A DNA stretch of 56,018 nt from Opitutaceae bacterium (lineage in GTDB: Bacteria > Verrucomicrobiota > Verrucomicrobiia > Opitutales > Opitutaceae): the NCBI GenBank assembly GCA_028280945.1, contig JANQKV010000016.1, positions 1 through 56,018 of the forward strand, in the 5' to 3' direction. A program made the position numbers and the translations under genes. Under the pieces are notes generated by a model. That model worked only from the letters and a program-made list of their open reading frames with translations, was not told where the DNA came from and did not search any database. This document shows positions 9,089 to 18,235 of this stretch, one piece after another. How positions within the stretch are numbered: position 1 is the stretch's first letter; every line of letters begins with the position of its first letter.

Positions 9089-10135
9089 ATGTCCGAACCG
9101 ATTATCGATACCCCACCCACGCCGGGAATCACCGCCCGTTCCACTTCAATCCTCCAGTGCCTGACTCCCCTGGAAATTTCGGAGTTTCTTCCCGGGGCCA
9201 TGGCGCAGGACATCGCCAGTCTGGGGGCACCTCTCACCAGCCTGAACTCGGACGAATTGGATGTATCGACTTGGGATGCCAAACTCCATGAGACCAACCC
9301 GGAAATCCTGATTGCATGCTGGAGCACACCTCGACTGCCGGAAAAACTTCCGGCGAATCTTCGCTACGTGTGCTACATGGCGGGTTCCATCAAGAAACTG
9401 GTGCAACGCGAGCACATCGCCCGCGGCCTTCAGATCACCAACTGGGGCCATTCCATCAGCCGGACCGTCGCGGAAGGGGCGTTGCTTCATGTGCTGTCCT
9501 GCTTGCGCGGCGCCTCTCATTGGGCGATTGAAATGCACTTGAACGGCGCCTGGAAGACCCGCCAGACGCGGACCGCCTCCCTGTTCGGCCGGCGCGTGGG
9601 CATCCGCGGATACGGCCGCGTGTCTCATGCCCTGATCAACTTGTTGCGTCCGTTCGGCTGCGACATCGGCGTGTTCGCCCCCGATCTCGACGATCAGCGT
9701 GCAGCGCAGGACAACGTCCGGAATGTGACCTCTCTCGACGAGTTGATGTCCGGACACGACGTGGTGGTCGAGCTTGCTCCGCTTATTCCCCAGACCGAAC
9801 GCTCGATCAAAGAGGAACATCTGCGCCTGCTCAAACCTGGAGCAGTCTTCGTCAACGTCGGCCGCGGAGCCACGGTTGATGAGGATGCGCTCGAGCGAAT
9901 CGCCCGGGAAGGCAACATCTTCGTGGGGCTTGATGTGTTTTCGGACGAACCACTTCCCTCCGACTCGGGCTTCCGCGGGTTGTCCAATGTCTCCCTTTCC
10001 CCCCACTTGGCGGGCCCGACCTCGGATCGTCGGCGCGACGCCGGCGAGAACGGGCTGCGAAACCTCAAAGCCTATTTGTCCGGCCAACCCATGCAGGGGG
10101 TCATCACCCTCGACGTTTACGACCACTCCACTTGA
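9089..10135 (+). CDS. D-isomer-specific 2-hydroxyacid dehydrogenase
   Basis: This 348-residue NAD(P)-dependent dehydrogenase of the PGDH/GyaR family has a Rossmann motif VGIRGYGRVS around residue 170, the catalytic Arg in NVGRGATVDE, the Glu in DVFSDEPLP and the His in SPHLAG. The start is ATG 9089, two bases after the previous stop; a GTG at 9068 would overlap the upstream gene. The enzyme probably reduces or oxidises a 2-keto/2-hydroxy acid. In a uronic-acid pathway this could be a glyoxylate-, tartronate- or sugar-acid-derived intermediate, but the substrate is not determined. It is part of the operon running from 5472 to 14972. Confidence 0.88.
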   Translation: MSEPIIDTPPTPGITARSTSILQCLTPLEISEFLPGAMAQDIASLGAPLTSLNSDELDVSTWDAKLHETNPEILIACWSTPRLPEKLPANLRYVCYMAGSIKKLVQREHIARGLQITNWGHSISRTVAEGALLHVLSCLRGASHWAIEMHLNGAWKTRQTRTASLFGRRVGIRGYGRVSHALINLLRPFGCDIGVFAPDLDDQRAAQDNVRNVTSLDELMSGHDVVVELAPLIPQTERSIKEEHLRLLKPGAVFVNVGRGATVDEDALERIAREGNIFVGLDVFSDEPLPSDSGFRGLSNVSLSPHLAGPTSDRRRDAGENGLRNLKAYLSGQPMQGVITLDVYDHST

Positions 10136-10156
10136 GCAAGATTCGACCACACCAAC

Positions 10157-12040
10157 ATGGAACTCCCCGCCCCCTACCGTCATTGGCAAAACCAAACCCG
10201 CTCTCTCCTCGAAGCGCTGGTCCCTTACATGGCCGAAGGTGCCGCGGATATTCCGATCGACGGACCGCCGAGCGACCACGACGCCCAGGCTGACCGTCTG
10301 GAGTCATTCGCCCGGCCGTTGTTGCTGGCGGCGCACTGGCTGCAGAGCGCCGAGCATCCCGATGATACCGCGCTTCGCGCCAGGTTGGGTGATTGGTTCC
10401 AGCGTGGTCTGGCGATCGGGTCCGATCCCGACAGTCCCCACTACTGGGGACCTGACGCCAACTACCACCAGCATCATGTTGAAATCGGGTTACTGGCCAT
10501 CGCCCTGCAAATCGCCCCCGCGCAGTTGTGGAACCCGCTCGACCAGACCGTAAAGGATCAGGTTGCGGCATGGCTTGCAACCGCTCGGGGCAATGGGATC
10601 GTAAACAACAACCACTACTTCATGGGGGTTCACATCCTGGAGTTTCTCCAAACTCAAGGCTATGGCCACCCCACCGACCGGGCGGTGGTCGACACCTTCC
10701 TCGACCGACTGGAGGGAATGTATCGCGGCGGCGGGTGGTTTGAAGACGGCATCAACCAAGCCTACGACCACTACAACGCATACGCATTTCACTTCTACGG
10801 ACTCTGGTGGGCGCGACTCCACGGCCATATTGCTCCGGAACGGGCGGATCGCTGGCGCTCCTGGGCGCGTGACTTCGTTCGTGACTATCGGCACTTTTTC
10901 GCCGCCTCGGGTGAGCATCCGGCATTCGGTCGTTCCATCACCTATCGCTTCAACGGCATCAATGTTTTTGGCTTGGCGGTGGCTCTTGAGGCTACCGATT
11001 TGCCGCTGGGGCAGCTCCGCCGACTCTGCACCCGCAATCTCGATTTTTTCCTCAATCAACCCATTACCCAAAACCAAGGTTTGTTGTCCATCGGTTGGCT
11101 CAACGAATTTCGTGACCTCGGCGAATCCTATTCTTGCGGAGGTTCGCCCTACTGGGCTGCGAAAGGATTGTCGCCGCTTTTACTGCCACCCAATCACGCA
11201 TTTTGGCATGAGGCTGAACAACCGCTGCCTGCCGAGGAAGGTGATCACACCCTCAACATCCCCCAGGCCGGCCTGACCGTGCGCAGCATTAATGGTGAGG
11301 TCGAAATCCTTAATTCCGGATCCCAGATCTCGAATGTGAACCTGCGGTTCGGCGCTTGGAAGTGGAGCAAAACCGCCTATCGAACCGGAACCGATTTCTG
11401 CATTGCTCGTCCGACGGCGACCCATTGGTCACCGGATTCGGCTTTGACGCTGGAGTTGCCCGACGGGCGCGTTTTTGGGCGGCATTCCACGGTCACCGTG
11501 GAGATGGATGAGTCGCACCTTCGCTACGTCTCCAACTTAGGATTCAAGCACGATCAAGTGAACTGCGGAGTCGACACGGGGCTATGGTGGAAGGCCGGTT
11601 GGTTGTTACAGGTCCATGTGGTGACAAATCGGCAGCCCGGAGTTTTGGCACTCGGTGGGTATCCGGTTTCCGCCGCGTCGGCGGAGGAGCTCTCCCAGGA
11701 AGAATCAGCCGGCGCACTCGTCGGGCAAAGCACGCAAGCAGGCTCGGTTTTGCAACCGCTGCTCGGCTTCAGCCGCCTGGGCTGGGATCAGCGGCTTTCC
11801 GACGATACACTGCGCACCCACATTCGCGCTGACTACCATGTGACGCCAATCGCCCGCACCGATTCGCTGGGGAGTCACCGCGGTGAAACCATCATCCTGG
11901 CGGCTCTGGCTTGGACCGGCCCGGAACAAGCCGAGGGAGCCCTCTGGGAAGTGATTTCGAGTGAATCAGGTCGCTTGTCCCTCATGCACCCCAGCCTCGA
12001 ACAATGGCAAATCGAGCACCCGCTGTTGCCTCAACTTTAA
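10157..12040 (+). CDS. DUF2264 family protein
   Basis: This 627-residue protein has no signal peptide. Residues about 90-370 carry DUF2264 landmarks: NNNHYFMGVHILEFL, GGWFEDGINQAYDHYNAYAFHFYG, FGRSITYRF and YSCGGSPYWAAKGL. This is probably an alpha/alpha toroid, followed by a beta-rich C-terminal part. The fold resembles that of polysaccharide lyases and unsaturated uronyl hydrolases, and the family is often found near pectin or uronate degradation genes. The reaction is not established to my knowledge. It lies 21 bp after the hydroxyacid dehydrogenase gene and 20 bp before a heparinase-type lyase gene, so an enzymatic step on the same oligosaccharide is likely. The predicted location is cytoplasmic. 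Confidence 0.85.
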   Translation: MELPAPYRHWQNQTRSLLEALVPYMAEGAADIPIDGPPSDHDAQADRLESFARPLLLAAHWLQSAEHPDDTALRARLGDWFQRGLAIGSDPDSPHYWGPDANYHQHHVEIGLLAIALQIAPAQLWNPLDQTVKDQVAAWLATARGNGIVNNNHYFMGVHILEFLQTQGYGHPTDRAVVDTFLDRLEGMYRGGGWFEDGINQAYDHYNAYAFHFYGLWWARLHGHIAPERADRWRSWARDFVRDYRHFFAASGEHPAFGRSITYRFNGINVFGLAVALEATDLPLGQLRRLCTRNLDFFLNQPITQNQGLLSIGWLNEFRDLGESYSCGGSPYWAAKGLSPLLLPPNHAFWHEAEQPLPAEEGDHTLNIPQAGLTVRSINGEVEILNSGSQISNVNLRFGAWKWSKTAYRTGTDFCIARPTATHWSPDSALTLELPDGRVFGRHSTVTVEMDESHLRYVSNLGFKHDQVNCGVDTGLWWKAGWLLQVHVVTNRQPGVLALGGYPVSAASAEELSQEESAGALVGQSTQAGSVLQPLLGFSRLGWDQRLSDDTLRTHIRADYHVTPIARTDSLGSHRGETIILAALAWTGPEQAEGALWEVISSESGRLSLMHPSLEQWQIEHPLLPQL

Positions 12041-12060
12041 CCGCCAATCGTTGCCTGACC

Positions 12061-14187
12061 ATGTTTCGTCATCTTTTCATCCGATTAGCTGCTGCCTCCT
12101 TCACCATCGGTTCGTGCCTGGCTCAAACCAATGGATTTGAGCATGTGCCGGCATCCGGACCGCGCACGATGGTCGTGGCCGGTCAGCACGAGGCGTTCCG
12201 CATCTACTGCCTCGAAGGTGCCGGCAAGGAAGCGTTCGACCGGATCAAATCCGACTTGGACAACGTTTACATGGTGTTTCCGCATCCCGAGGATCCACTG
12301 ACCTATGGCGACCCCGAACCCAGCAAGCGCGATTCCTTCAAGACCGACCGTTGGCGCGCCGTGCAGGATTTGGCTGGCAACATCGCGGGAATCGCCGAGG
12401 CGGCGACGCTGGTCTGGATCGTAACGGGCGAACAACGCTATCTCGACAAGGCCAAGGAGTTCCTCCTCACCTCCACGGACTGGGCGCTCGATCCGGACTG
12501 GCGTTCCGGTTCTGTCCCCGGCGCCACCGATGTCTACTACAACGACGAAGGCAACTTCCGGCTCTGGCGAAAACTGCCACTGGTCTATGATCAATTGCGC
12601 GATCAACTCACCCCAGCCGAAAAAGAACGGGTGCTTGACCACTTCCGGGAGCGCGGTGAACGCACGGTGCGCTGGATCCGCCGAAGCAACATTTCGGGCC
12701 TGAAGCGAAATTCCCTGGAAGTGCGCCCTTCCAGCCATCCGGTTCGCTTTATGGCCATGGTGGGTCTCACCGGTCTCGCCTTGTGGGACGATCTGCCCGA
12801 ACAGGCGCGCGACTGGTATGACTTCGCCTATAAATTCTATCGCGACCAGTTCAGTCCCTTCGGCGGCGATGCCGGTGGCTGGGCGGAAGGCAATGCCTAC
12901 TGGCGCGGTACCTTTGAACATGCCGGCTTCCAAGACATCCTTTTGGCCATCGGCGACCCCATCGCCTACAACCTGCCGTTCTGGAAAAACACCGGATACT
13001 TCGCGCTCTACAACGTGCAGCCCTACCTGCACACGACCTTTGGTGACGTGTCCAATGCCGGGCACTTCAATTTGGAGCCGGTGGTGGCCGATTATATGAA
13101 CCACTTGGGGCGGGTCCACCAGAACGGCTACTTTGTGAGCTATGCGGCCTTGCTGGATCCCAACGAACCGCGCGAGTCCCCTTCCCTCATGGGCATGGGC
13201 AAACTTGCCCGGACCTATCCCACGGCGGGAGAGTTCCTCATCCGCAATTTCATCGGGAGCCGTTTTCCCGCAGTCGCCCCCGCCCCGCTGAGCGAGCTGC
13301 CACCGTATCGATTTTTTGATGACATCGGTTTGGTTTCGATGCATTCGGCGCTCGGTGATCCCGACAACGATATCCACATCACGTTCAAGAGCTCACCCTA
13401 CGGATCATTCAGCCACAGCCACCCGGATCAAAATACCTTTATCATCAACGGTTATGGTGAAGGTCTCGCGATCAATTCCGCCAATCGGGAGTTTCATCGC
13501 TCCCCGCACCACAAGCAGTGGACTTGGCAGACAAAATCCAAAAACGGCATCCTGATCGACGGCGAGGGCCAGGAGCAGCAGGACAAGACCGCCACCGGGG
13601 AGATCACCCGTTTTGAAGTGGGGGATCGCTACATGTGGACGACCGGCGACGCCAAGGTCGCCTACCAGACCCGGCAGCCAGAAGGGCGCGTGCAGCGCGT
13701 GACCCGGGACCTGGTTTTCATCGACCGGCGCTACGTGGTGCTGCGCGACCGCGTGGAGACTGACGACGAAAGCCACCTTTCCTGGCTGCTTCATGGCGAA
13801 ATGGGCATGGGCTGGCAAAATTTGGATCAACGGGCCCGCATTGAGGGTGAAAAAGCCGCGCTCACCGCCGTCCTCGCCACGAAACCATTCACTTGGTTTG
13901 CGGCCGTATCGGATAAGTATCCCGCCCCCATCGACCCTCGTTATCGCTCCAAGGAAACCTATGCTTGGGTGACCGCCGAATGGCAGGATCATGTGAGTCT
14001 CACTCTGACAACCCGGGAGCCTTCGACCGCCCACACGGTGTTTTCCGTGCTCTGGCCGGAACCTGATCGGAAATCAGTGGCCGATGTTTCCGCCAAGATG
14101 GACGAACAGGGTCGGCTGCATGTGCACCGCCCCGACGGAAAGACCGACATCATCACCCTCAGCGACAAATCGCTAATCATCGAATGA
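12061..14187 (+). CDS. Secreted heparinase II/III-type polysaccharide lyase
   Basis: This 708-residue protein starts at ATG 12061, which gives a short Sec signal peptide (MFRHLFIRLAAASFTIGSCLA, cleavage likely before Gln). An N-terminal alpha/alpha toroid (about 40-400) contains SSHPVRFM and GGWAEGNAYW. A beta-sheet heparinase II/III domain follows, with GSFSHSHPDQNTF (His452, His454, Asp456). Such enzymes cleave uronic-acid polysaccharides by beta-elimination, leaving unsaturated uronyl ends. Families PL12, PL15, PL17 and PL21 share the architecture and I cannot choose among them, so alginate, glycosaminoglycan or another acidic glycan are all possible. Its stop overlaps the next ATG (ATGA). 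Confidence 0.85.
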   Translation: MFRHLFIRLAAASFTIGSCLAQTNGFEHVPASGPRTMVVAGQHEAFRIYCLEGAGKEAFDRIKSDLDNVYMVFPHPEDPLTYGDPEPSKRDSFKTDRWRAVQDLAGNIAGIAEAATLVWIVTGEQRYLDKAKEFLLTSTDWALDPDWRSGSVPGATDVYYNDEGNFRLWRKLPLVYDQLRDQLTPAEKERVLDHFRERGERTVRWIRRSNISGLKRNSLEVRPSSHPVRFMAMVGLTGLALWDDLPEQARDWYDFAYKFYRDQFSPFGGDAGGWAEGNAYWRGTFEHAGFQDILLAIGDPIAYNLPFWKNTGYFALYNVQPYLHTTFGDVSNAGHFNLEPVVADYMNHLGRVHQNGYFVSYAALLDPNEPRESPSLMGMGKLARTYPTAGEFLIRNFIGSRFPAVAPAPLSELPPYRFFDDIGLVSMHSALGDPDNDIHITFKSSPYGSFSHSHPDQNTFIINGYGEGLAINSANREFHRSPHHKQWTWQTKSKNGILIDGEGQEQQDKTATGEITRFEVGDRYMWTTGDAKVAYQTRQPEGRVQRVTRDLVFIDRRYVVLRDRVETDDESHLSWLLHGEMGMGWQNLDQRARIEGEKAALTAVLATKPFTWFAAVSDKYPAPIDPRYRSKETYAWVTAEWQDHVSLTLTTREPSTAHTVFSVLWPEPDRKSVADVSAKMDEQGRLHVHRPDGKTDIITLSDKSLIIE

Positions 14188-14972
14188 GCGCAATCTTTAC
14201 CGACAAGCTGAAAGGCAAACGAGTTCTCGTCACCGCGGGTGCCCAAGGCATCGGCGCCGAAATCTCGCGCCAACTCATGGCGCACGGCTGCCACGTCCTG
14301 GCTCACTACCACTCGAGCCGCGCGGGGGCGGACGAGCTGTCAGGCGTCGCATCGAAAACAGGCGCCAAATTTGGCTCAATCTCGGCCGACCTGACCACCC
14401 GGCGGGGCGCGGAAGGCGTGGTGCAGGCGGCCGTGGATCAGCTCGGAGGCATTGACGTGTTGATCAACAATGCCGGTTCCCTTGTGGCACGTCACACCCT
14501 CGACGAAATCGAGGACGGGTTCTGGGCCAAGGTCATGGCACTGAACATCGACAGCATGTGGCGCATCTCCCAAGCCGCCCTGCCCCATTTAAAGCAGGCC
14601 GCTGATTCCAACGGTGGGGCTTCCGTGGTCAATCTCGCCTCCCTCGCCGGCCGCAAAGGCGGGCATCCCGGCTCTCTCGCCTATTCAACCGCCAAGGGCG
14701 CCGTCCTGACTTACACCCGGGCACTGGCCAATGAACTCGGTCCATTCGGCATCCGCGTGAATGCCCTGGCTCCCGGATTGATCCTGGGCACGTCGTTTCA
14801 CAACACCCATACCACGGATGAATCCGCGCAGGCGACCATCGCCGGGATTCCCTTGGGCCGGGCAGGCACTCCTGCCGATGTCGCCCGGGCGGTGGTTTAC
14901 TTTGCCAGCGAATTCGACGGGTTCATCACGGGAGCCACGTTGGACATCAACGGTGGGGTTTGGGCAGCCTGA
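14184..14972 (+). CDS. SDR family oxidoreductase
   Basis: This 262-residue classical short-chain dehydrogenase has NNAG, a catalytic Ser in VNLASLAG, YSTAK and the C-terminal LDINGG. The cofactor loop reads TAGAQGIG, with Ala replacing the first Gly of the usual TGxxxGIG. Its start overlaps the lyase stop by four bases, so it is the last gene of the symporter operon. It resembles 3-oxoacyl-ACP reductase-type SDRs, but its position suggests reduction of a keto-sugar or keto-deoxy-uronate (KduD-like). That role is inference. Confidence 0.88.
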   Translation: MSAIFTDKLKGKRVLVTAGAQGIGAEISRQLMAHGCHVLAHYHSSRAGADELSGVASKTGAKFGSISADLTTRRGAEGVVQAAVDQLGGIDVLINNAGSLVARHTLDEIEDGFWAKVMALNIDSMWRISQAALPHLKQAADSNGGASVVNLASLAGRKGGHPGSLAYSTAKGAVLTYTRALANELGPFGIRVNALAPGLILGTSFHNTHTTDESAQATIAGIPLGRAGTPADVARAVVYFASEFDGFITGATLDINGGVWAA

Positions 14973-14986
14973 AAAATTTTAGAAAT

Positions 14987-15054
14987 CTCCACACCCTGGA
15001 GCTCCGTGACCGGAGTGATCGCGGGGACTCCACACCCTGGAAATCCCCGCGATC
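14987..15054. terminator. Hairpins and direct repeat between convergent genes
   Basis: GATCGCGGGGA (15017-15027) pairs perfectly with TCCCCGCGATC (15044-15054) around a 16-nt loop. A smaller hairpin, CTCCG-TGAC-CGGAG (15002-15015), precedes it. The 14-bp string CTCCACACCCTGGA occurs twice, at 14987-15000 and within the large loop at 15028-15041. The stretch separates the convergent SDR and sugar dehydrogenase genes. There is no long T run, so a bidirectional terminator is the simplest reading but not proven. Confidence 0.55.
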
Positions 15055-15083
15055 TTTGTCCCGGTAACCGGTTTACCGAAATA

Positions 15084-16868
15084 CTATGGCAGTCGGTAGA
15101 CTTCGATGAGGCCCACTCCGGTGGCTCCGTCCACGCCCTCCAAGTGAACCGTATAGTTCCCGGCGGGTAAAAAGAGGAGCAGGGCCGCATCCGCGCTCCC
15201 GTCCACAAGAGCGGTGGCGCCCAGTGAGGTCGTAATGGCGGCAATGGTGGCGGCGTTTGTATTGTCGCCCCAGTTTTCGTTTGTGGCGATCACCTCTCCC
15301 CCCTCGTCGTAGACCGTGATCCGAGGATTACTGAGGGCGTTGTTCACGCCAAAGTCGGCCAAGGTGGGACCAAGTCCCCGCACCAGGACACGCCGATTTC
15401 CATCAACCACCACGACGCCACCGATCAGTATGCCGGCCCCGTCAACCACCTCGCCCCGAGTTGAGACATTTGCCAGCAGGCCCGTGCCGTTGGGGTTCTG
15501 CTCCGGTGCCACAAAACGGCGAATGTAGCCATCCCGCTTGGTCGTGAGATAGAGCTGCCCGTCCTCACCGATGCCAAAACGCAAGTCCGCCCGGGAATTA
15601 CCCATGATTTGCAGCAGGCTGCGTTCAACGGTTTTGAAAAGGCGCAGTTCCTGAATCGGTGCCTGGCTGCCGAGCTGAAGACTGTCCGCGTCGACGTAAA
15701 ACACCCGGCCATTGGCAATGTCGCCAAACAGCATTTTGCCGTCGAGTTCAGGCCAAAGCTCCCCCCGGTAGATTTGGCCACCGGCAATTGCCCGGCCCTC
15801 GTCATGGTCGTATTGGGCAACCGGATACACGTAGTTGAAGTCCCCGTCGTTGGCGGGGAGCGGAAACACCACATCGGAGTCCACTGCGGTGTTCATCAGG
15901 AATGTTCCCTCCCGCTGGCTGTAGCCGTAATCCCCCCCTTTGACGATGAGGTTGATCTCCTCAATGTTGCGTTCGCCGATATCAAACAGGAACAGGCGGT
16001 CCGGATTGGCGGAGTCCCAGATGATGCGGTGAGGGTTGCGGAACCCCCATGCATAAATCTCGCCGAGCGTGTTCGGGTCGCCATCCGCCACGTAGGGGTT
16101 GTCGGCGGGAATGCCGTATTGGCCGTTGGTCGAATTGGAACCCATCGGGTCGATGCGCAGCAGCGTGCCGTAAACCGTGTCGAGGCGATGGGCGATTTCC
16201 GGGTAGCCCTGATTCACCGCTTCGCCGTCTCCCGAACAAATGTAGAGCATCCCGTAGTCGGGGTCGCTCGAACTCACAAAGTGATTGAAGGCAATTTCCT
16301 GAACATTGTGGACCTGCTCGTTGTATTCGATCCGCATGATTTCCCGTCGCGTACCCGAGAATACATTGGCAGCGGGGTTGCTCGCGGTCCACTCGGTGAT
16401 GACGCTCTGGATGTTGATTGAAACATCAATCGGCATCGTGAAGTCGGCGGCACCCGACCCGGCGTTTTCGGTGTGGGCCGTATAGAACTTGCCGTTGTTT
16501 TCAAAGTTCGGGTGAAAGGCAAAGGAGTGGAAACCGGTGCCAAGACGGGTTTCGTCCTGAAAATTGGGAAACACGTCATTAAAATCGACGTATTCGGTCA
16601 GTTGGTCATTCGCCGCGATATACATCGGGCCGCGCAGGTCATTCACAAACACGCGACCCGAGCCATCGTAGGCGGGTTTCATCACGGACAGGCGGGCGCG
16701 GGTGGAACCGGAGCTGGTCGCCGGAGCCCGCAGCCATTCTTCGATCTCCATGACCAGGTCACCCTTTTCGATCGAACCGGGAATGGGATCGGCAATCTGG
16801 CCTAAAATTGGGAAAGCCATCCCGCCAAGGAGACCGACTAGTGCGCTTAAGTGTGAGAGGGGTTTCAT
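15084..16868 (-). CDS. Secreted PQQ-type glucose/sorbosone dehydrogenase with C-terminal shared module
   Basis: This is a 594-residue exported protein: the signal peptide ends near Gln24, and a six-bladed propeller of the soluble glucose/sorbosone dehydrogenase family follows (residues about 55-455). Landmarks are YAWGFRNPHRI and DIGERNIEEINLIVKGGDYGY, the usual strand motifs around the cofactor site. Family members oxidise sugars outside the cytoplasmic membrane using PQQ, and this one may oxidise released sugars. The last ~125 residues (from LANVSTRGEV to the end) form a separate module that recurs in the next minus-strand protein. The gene follows its neighbour's terminator, so it is probably transcribed separately. 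Confidence 0.85.
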   Translation of the reverse strand: MKPLSHLSALVGLLGGMAFPILGQIADPIPGSIEKGDLVMEIEEWLRAPATSSGSTRARLSVMKPAYDGSGRVFVNDLRGPMYIAANDQLTEYVDFNDVFPNFQDETRLGTGFHSFAFHPNFENNGKFYTAHTENAGSGAADFTMPIDVSINIQSVITEWTASNPAANVFSGTRREIMRIEYNEQVHNVQEIAFNHFVSSSDPDYGMLYICSGDGEAVNQGYPEIAHRLDTVYGTLLRIDPMGSNSTNGQYGIPADNPYVADGDPNTLGEIYAWGFRNPHRIIWDSANPDRLFLFDIGERNIEEINLIVKGGDYGYSQREGTFLMNTAVDSDVVFPLPANDGDFNYVYPVAQYDHDEGRAIAGGQIYRGELWPELDGKMLFGDIANGRVFYVDADSLQLGSQAPIQELRLFKTVERSLLQIMGNSRADLRFGIGEDGQLYLTTKRDGYIRRFVAPEQNPNGTGLLANVSTRGEVVDGAGILIGGVVVVDGNRRVLVRGLGPTLADFGVNNALSNPRITVYDEGGEVIATNENWGDNTNAATIAAITTSLGATALVDGSADAALLLFLPAGNYTVHLEGVDGATGVGLIEVYRLP

Positions 16869-16903
16869 TCCGGGTAAGAGACGGTAACTGAATTTGACGA
16901 CCC

Positions 16904-16941
16904 AAAAAAGCGGACGACCTCGCGGATGCGGGGCCGTCCGC
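16904..16941 (-). terminator. Rho-independent terminator of the 391-residue secreted protein gene
   Basis: On the minus strand, GCGGACG (complement of 16935-16941) pairs with CGTCCGC (complement of 16910-16916), directly followed by a T6 run (complement of 16904-16909). It lies 44 bp past the stop of the upstream gene and separates it from the sugar dehydrogenase gene. Confidence 0.75.
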
Positions 16942-16984
16942 CAATAGTGTCAGTTAATCACCATGAGGTGATGACCGGCCGGGA

Positions 16985-18160
16985 TTAGGGAATCCGGTAG
17001 ATTTCGGCCAAGGCGACACCCGTGGTGCCGTCACCCGTCGAAACCTCAACCGTGTATATGCCCGGGGCAAGCAACAGCATGAGAGCAGCATCAGCGGATC
17101 CGTCGGCGAACGGCTGGGCACCCACAGCAGCTGCGGTCAAAGCGATCGAAGCCGAGTTTGAGTTGTCTCCCCAATTTTCGTTGGTGGCGACAACTTCCTG
17201 GCTGGAGTTGCGCACGGTGATGACCGGGTTGGTCAATGCCGTCGTAACGCCAAAGTCAGCCAGGAGCGGACCGGCGCCGCGAATGAGGAAGCGGCGGGCG
17301 TCGTCGGTGGCGACAAAACCAACAAACATGGCAGCCTCGCCCGAGGCAACCTGGCCGCGAGTCGAGAGGTTGGCGAGTTCACCGGAACCATTCTCGGTCG
17401 GGACTTCACCCGGATCCGGGATCACAACGTCATCACCCGGAGTGGTGAGATTCTGACCGCTGAGGTCGACGAAAATGTCGTCGAACCAAACCTTATCGAC
17501 TGCCTTCGGGTTGTCGATGGCACCCGTGGTGATGCGGGCATAGAAGCGGTTCTGTGGATCCGTGGACTGGTTGCGGAAAGCGGCGTCATTGACGACCTGG
17601 GTCACATCCGGGAATTCCGTACCGCCTTTGATGAAGGCGTCGTAGGTGTTGGTGGCCACGTCAACGACGAGCCATGTTTCATACCAAGTCATCTCCGTGG
17701 AGGAAGCACCATCGATTTCGACGTAACCGTCGGAACCTTCACGGTAATCGAAGATACCATCCAACTCGAGGCGAAGAGCGGAAGAGAAGTCACCATAAGA
17801 GGCCGGCATGTCGGTCGGAGAAGTTCCCCAAACGATATCGACAAGCTCACCGCGCATGATGCGGTTGTAGACCGTTGCGGTGCCAGTGATGTCGGGGAGG
17901 TTCACCCAGAACCAAACGTTGTGGGTGTCGGTGCCGTTGGTGAACACGCCCGGGTCCAGCTGGAGAACGCCTTCAGTGGTGTTGTCCGGATCAGGGATGA
18001 TCGAAATGCCGCCGTTCATGTTGTCCTCTTCCGGACTGAACGCTACGGAAACCCCGGTAAGGGAGCCGGAGTCGAAGTTGTTGACTCCTTGCCATTGCGC
18101 ATTGGCCAGCGGGGCGGCCAACAACGCGAGGGATACGAGTGCGATGTTTGTTTTCTTCAT
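16985..18160 (-). CDS. Secreted protein with LamG/carbohydrate-binding-like domain and shared C-terminal module
   Basis: This 391-residue protein has a clear signal peptide (MKKTNIALVSLALLAAPLANA). Residues about 25-235 look like a beta-sandwich: repeated aromatic and Asp-rich strands, WFWVNL, VWFDDIFVDL. This could bind carbohydrate, but I recognise no catalytic motif. A Pro-rich linker (DVVIPDPGEVP) leads to a C-terminal module of ~125 residues (from LANLSTRGQV) that is homologous to the end of the neighbouring sugar dehydrogenase. It lies 75 bp after the TonB receptor gene on the same strand and ends at a terminator, so the two are probably cotranscribed. It may be a surface glycan-binding partner. 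Confidence 0.75.
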   Translation of the reverse strand: MKKTNIALVSLALLAAPLANAQWQGVNNFDSGSLTGVSVAFSPEEDNMNGGISIIPDPDNTTEGVLQLDPGVFTNGTDTHNVWFWVNLPDITGTATVYNRIMRGELVDIVWGTSPTDMPASYGDFSSALRLELDGIFDYREGSDGYVEIDGASSTEMTWYETWLVVDVATNTYDAFIKGGTEFPDVTQVVNDAAFRNQSTDPQNRFYARITTGAIDNPKAVDKVWFDDIFVDLSGQNLTTPGDDVVIPDPGEVPTENGSGELANLSTRGQVASGEAAMFVGFVATDDARRFLIRGAGPLLADFGVTTALTNPVITVRNSSQEVVATNENWGDNSNSASIALTAAAVGAQPFADGSADAALMLLLAPGIYTVEVSTGDGTTGVALAEIYRIP

Positions 18161-18235
18161 GCTGTTTTTTTTGGGGGTGGATTCTGCCTAAAGGCCGCGA
18201 AGCTGAATGTTGCGGCCGGCTAGAGTGGTTGGAGG

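Noticed and set aside
12085-13377. 430-codon antisense frame opposite the heparinase-type lyase
   Set aside because: The lyase frame has a signal peptide, the conserved HSH motif and operon coupling. The antisense frame has none of these.
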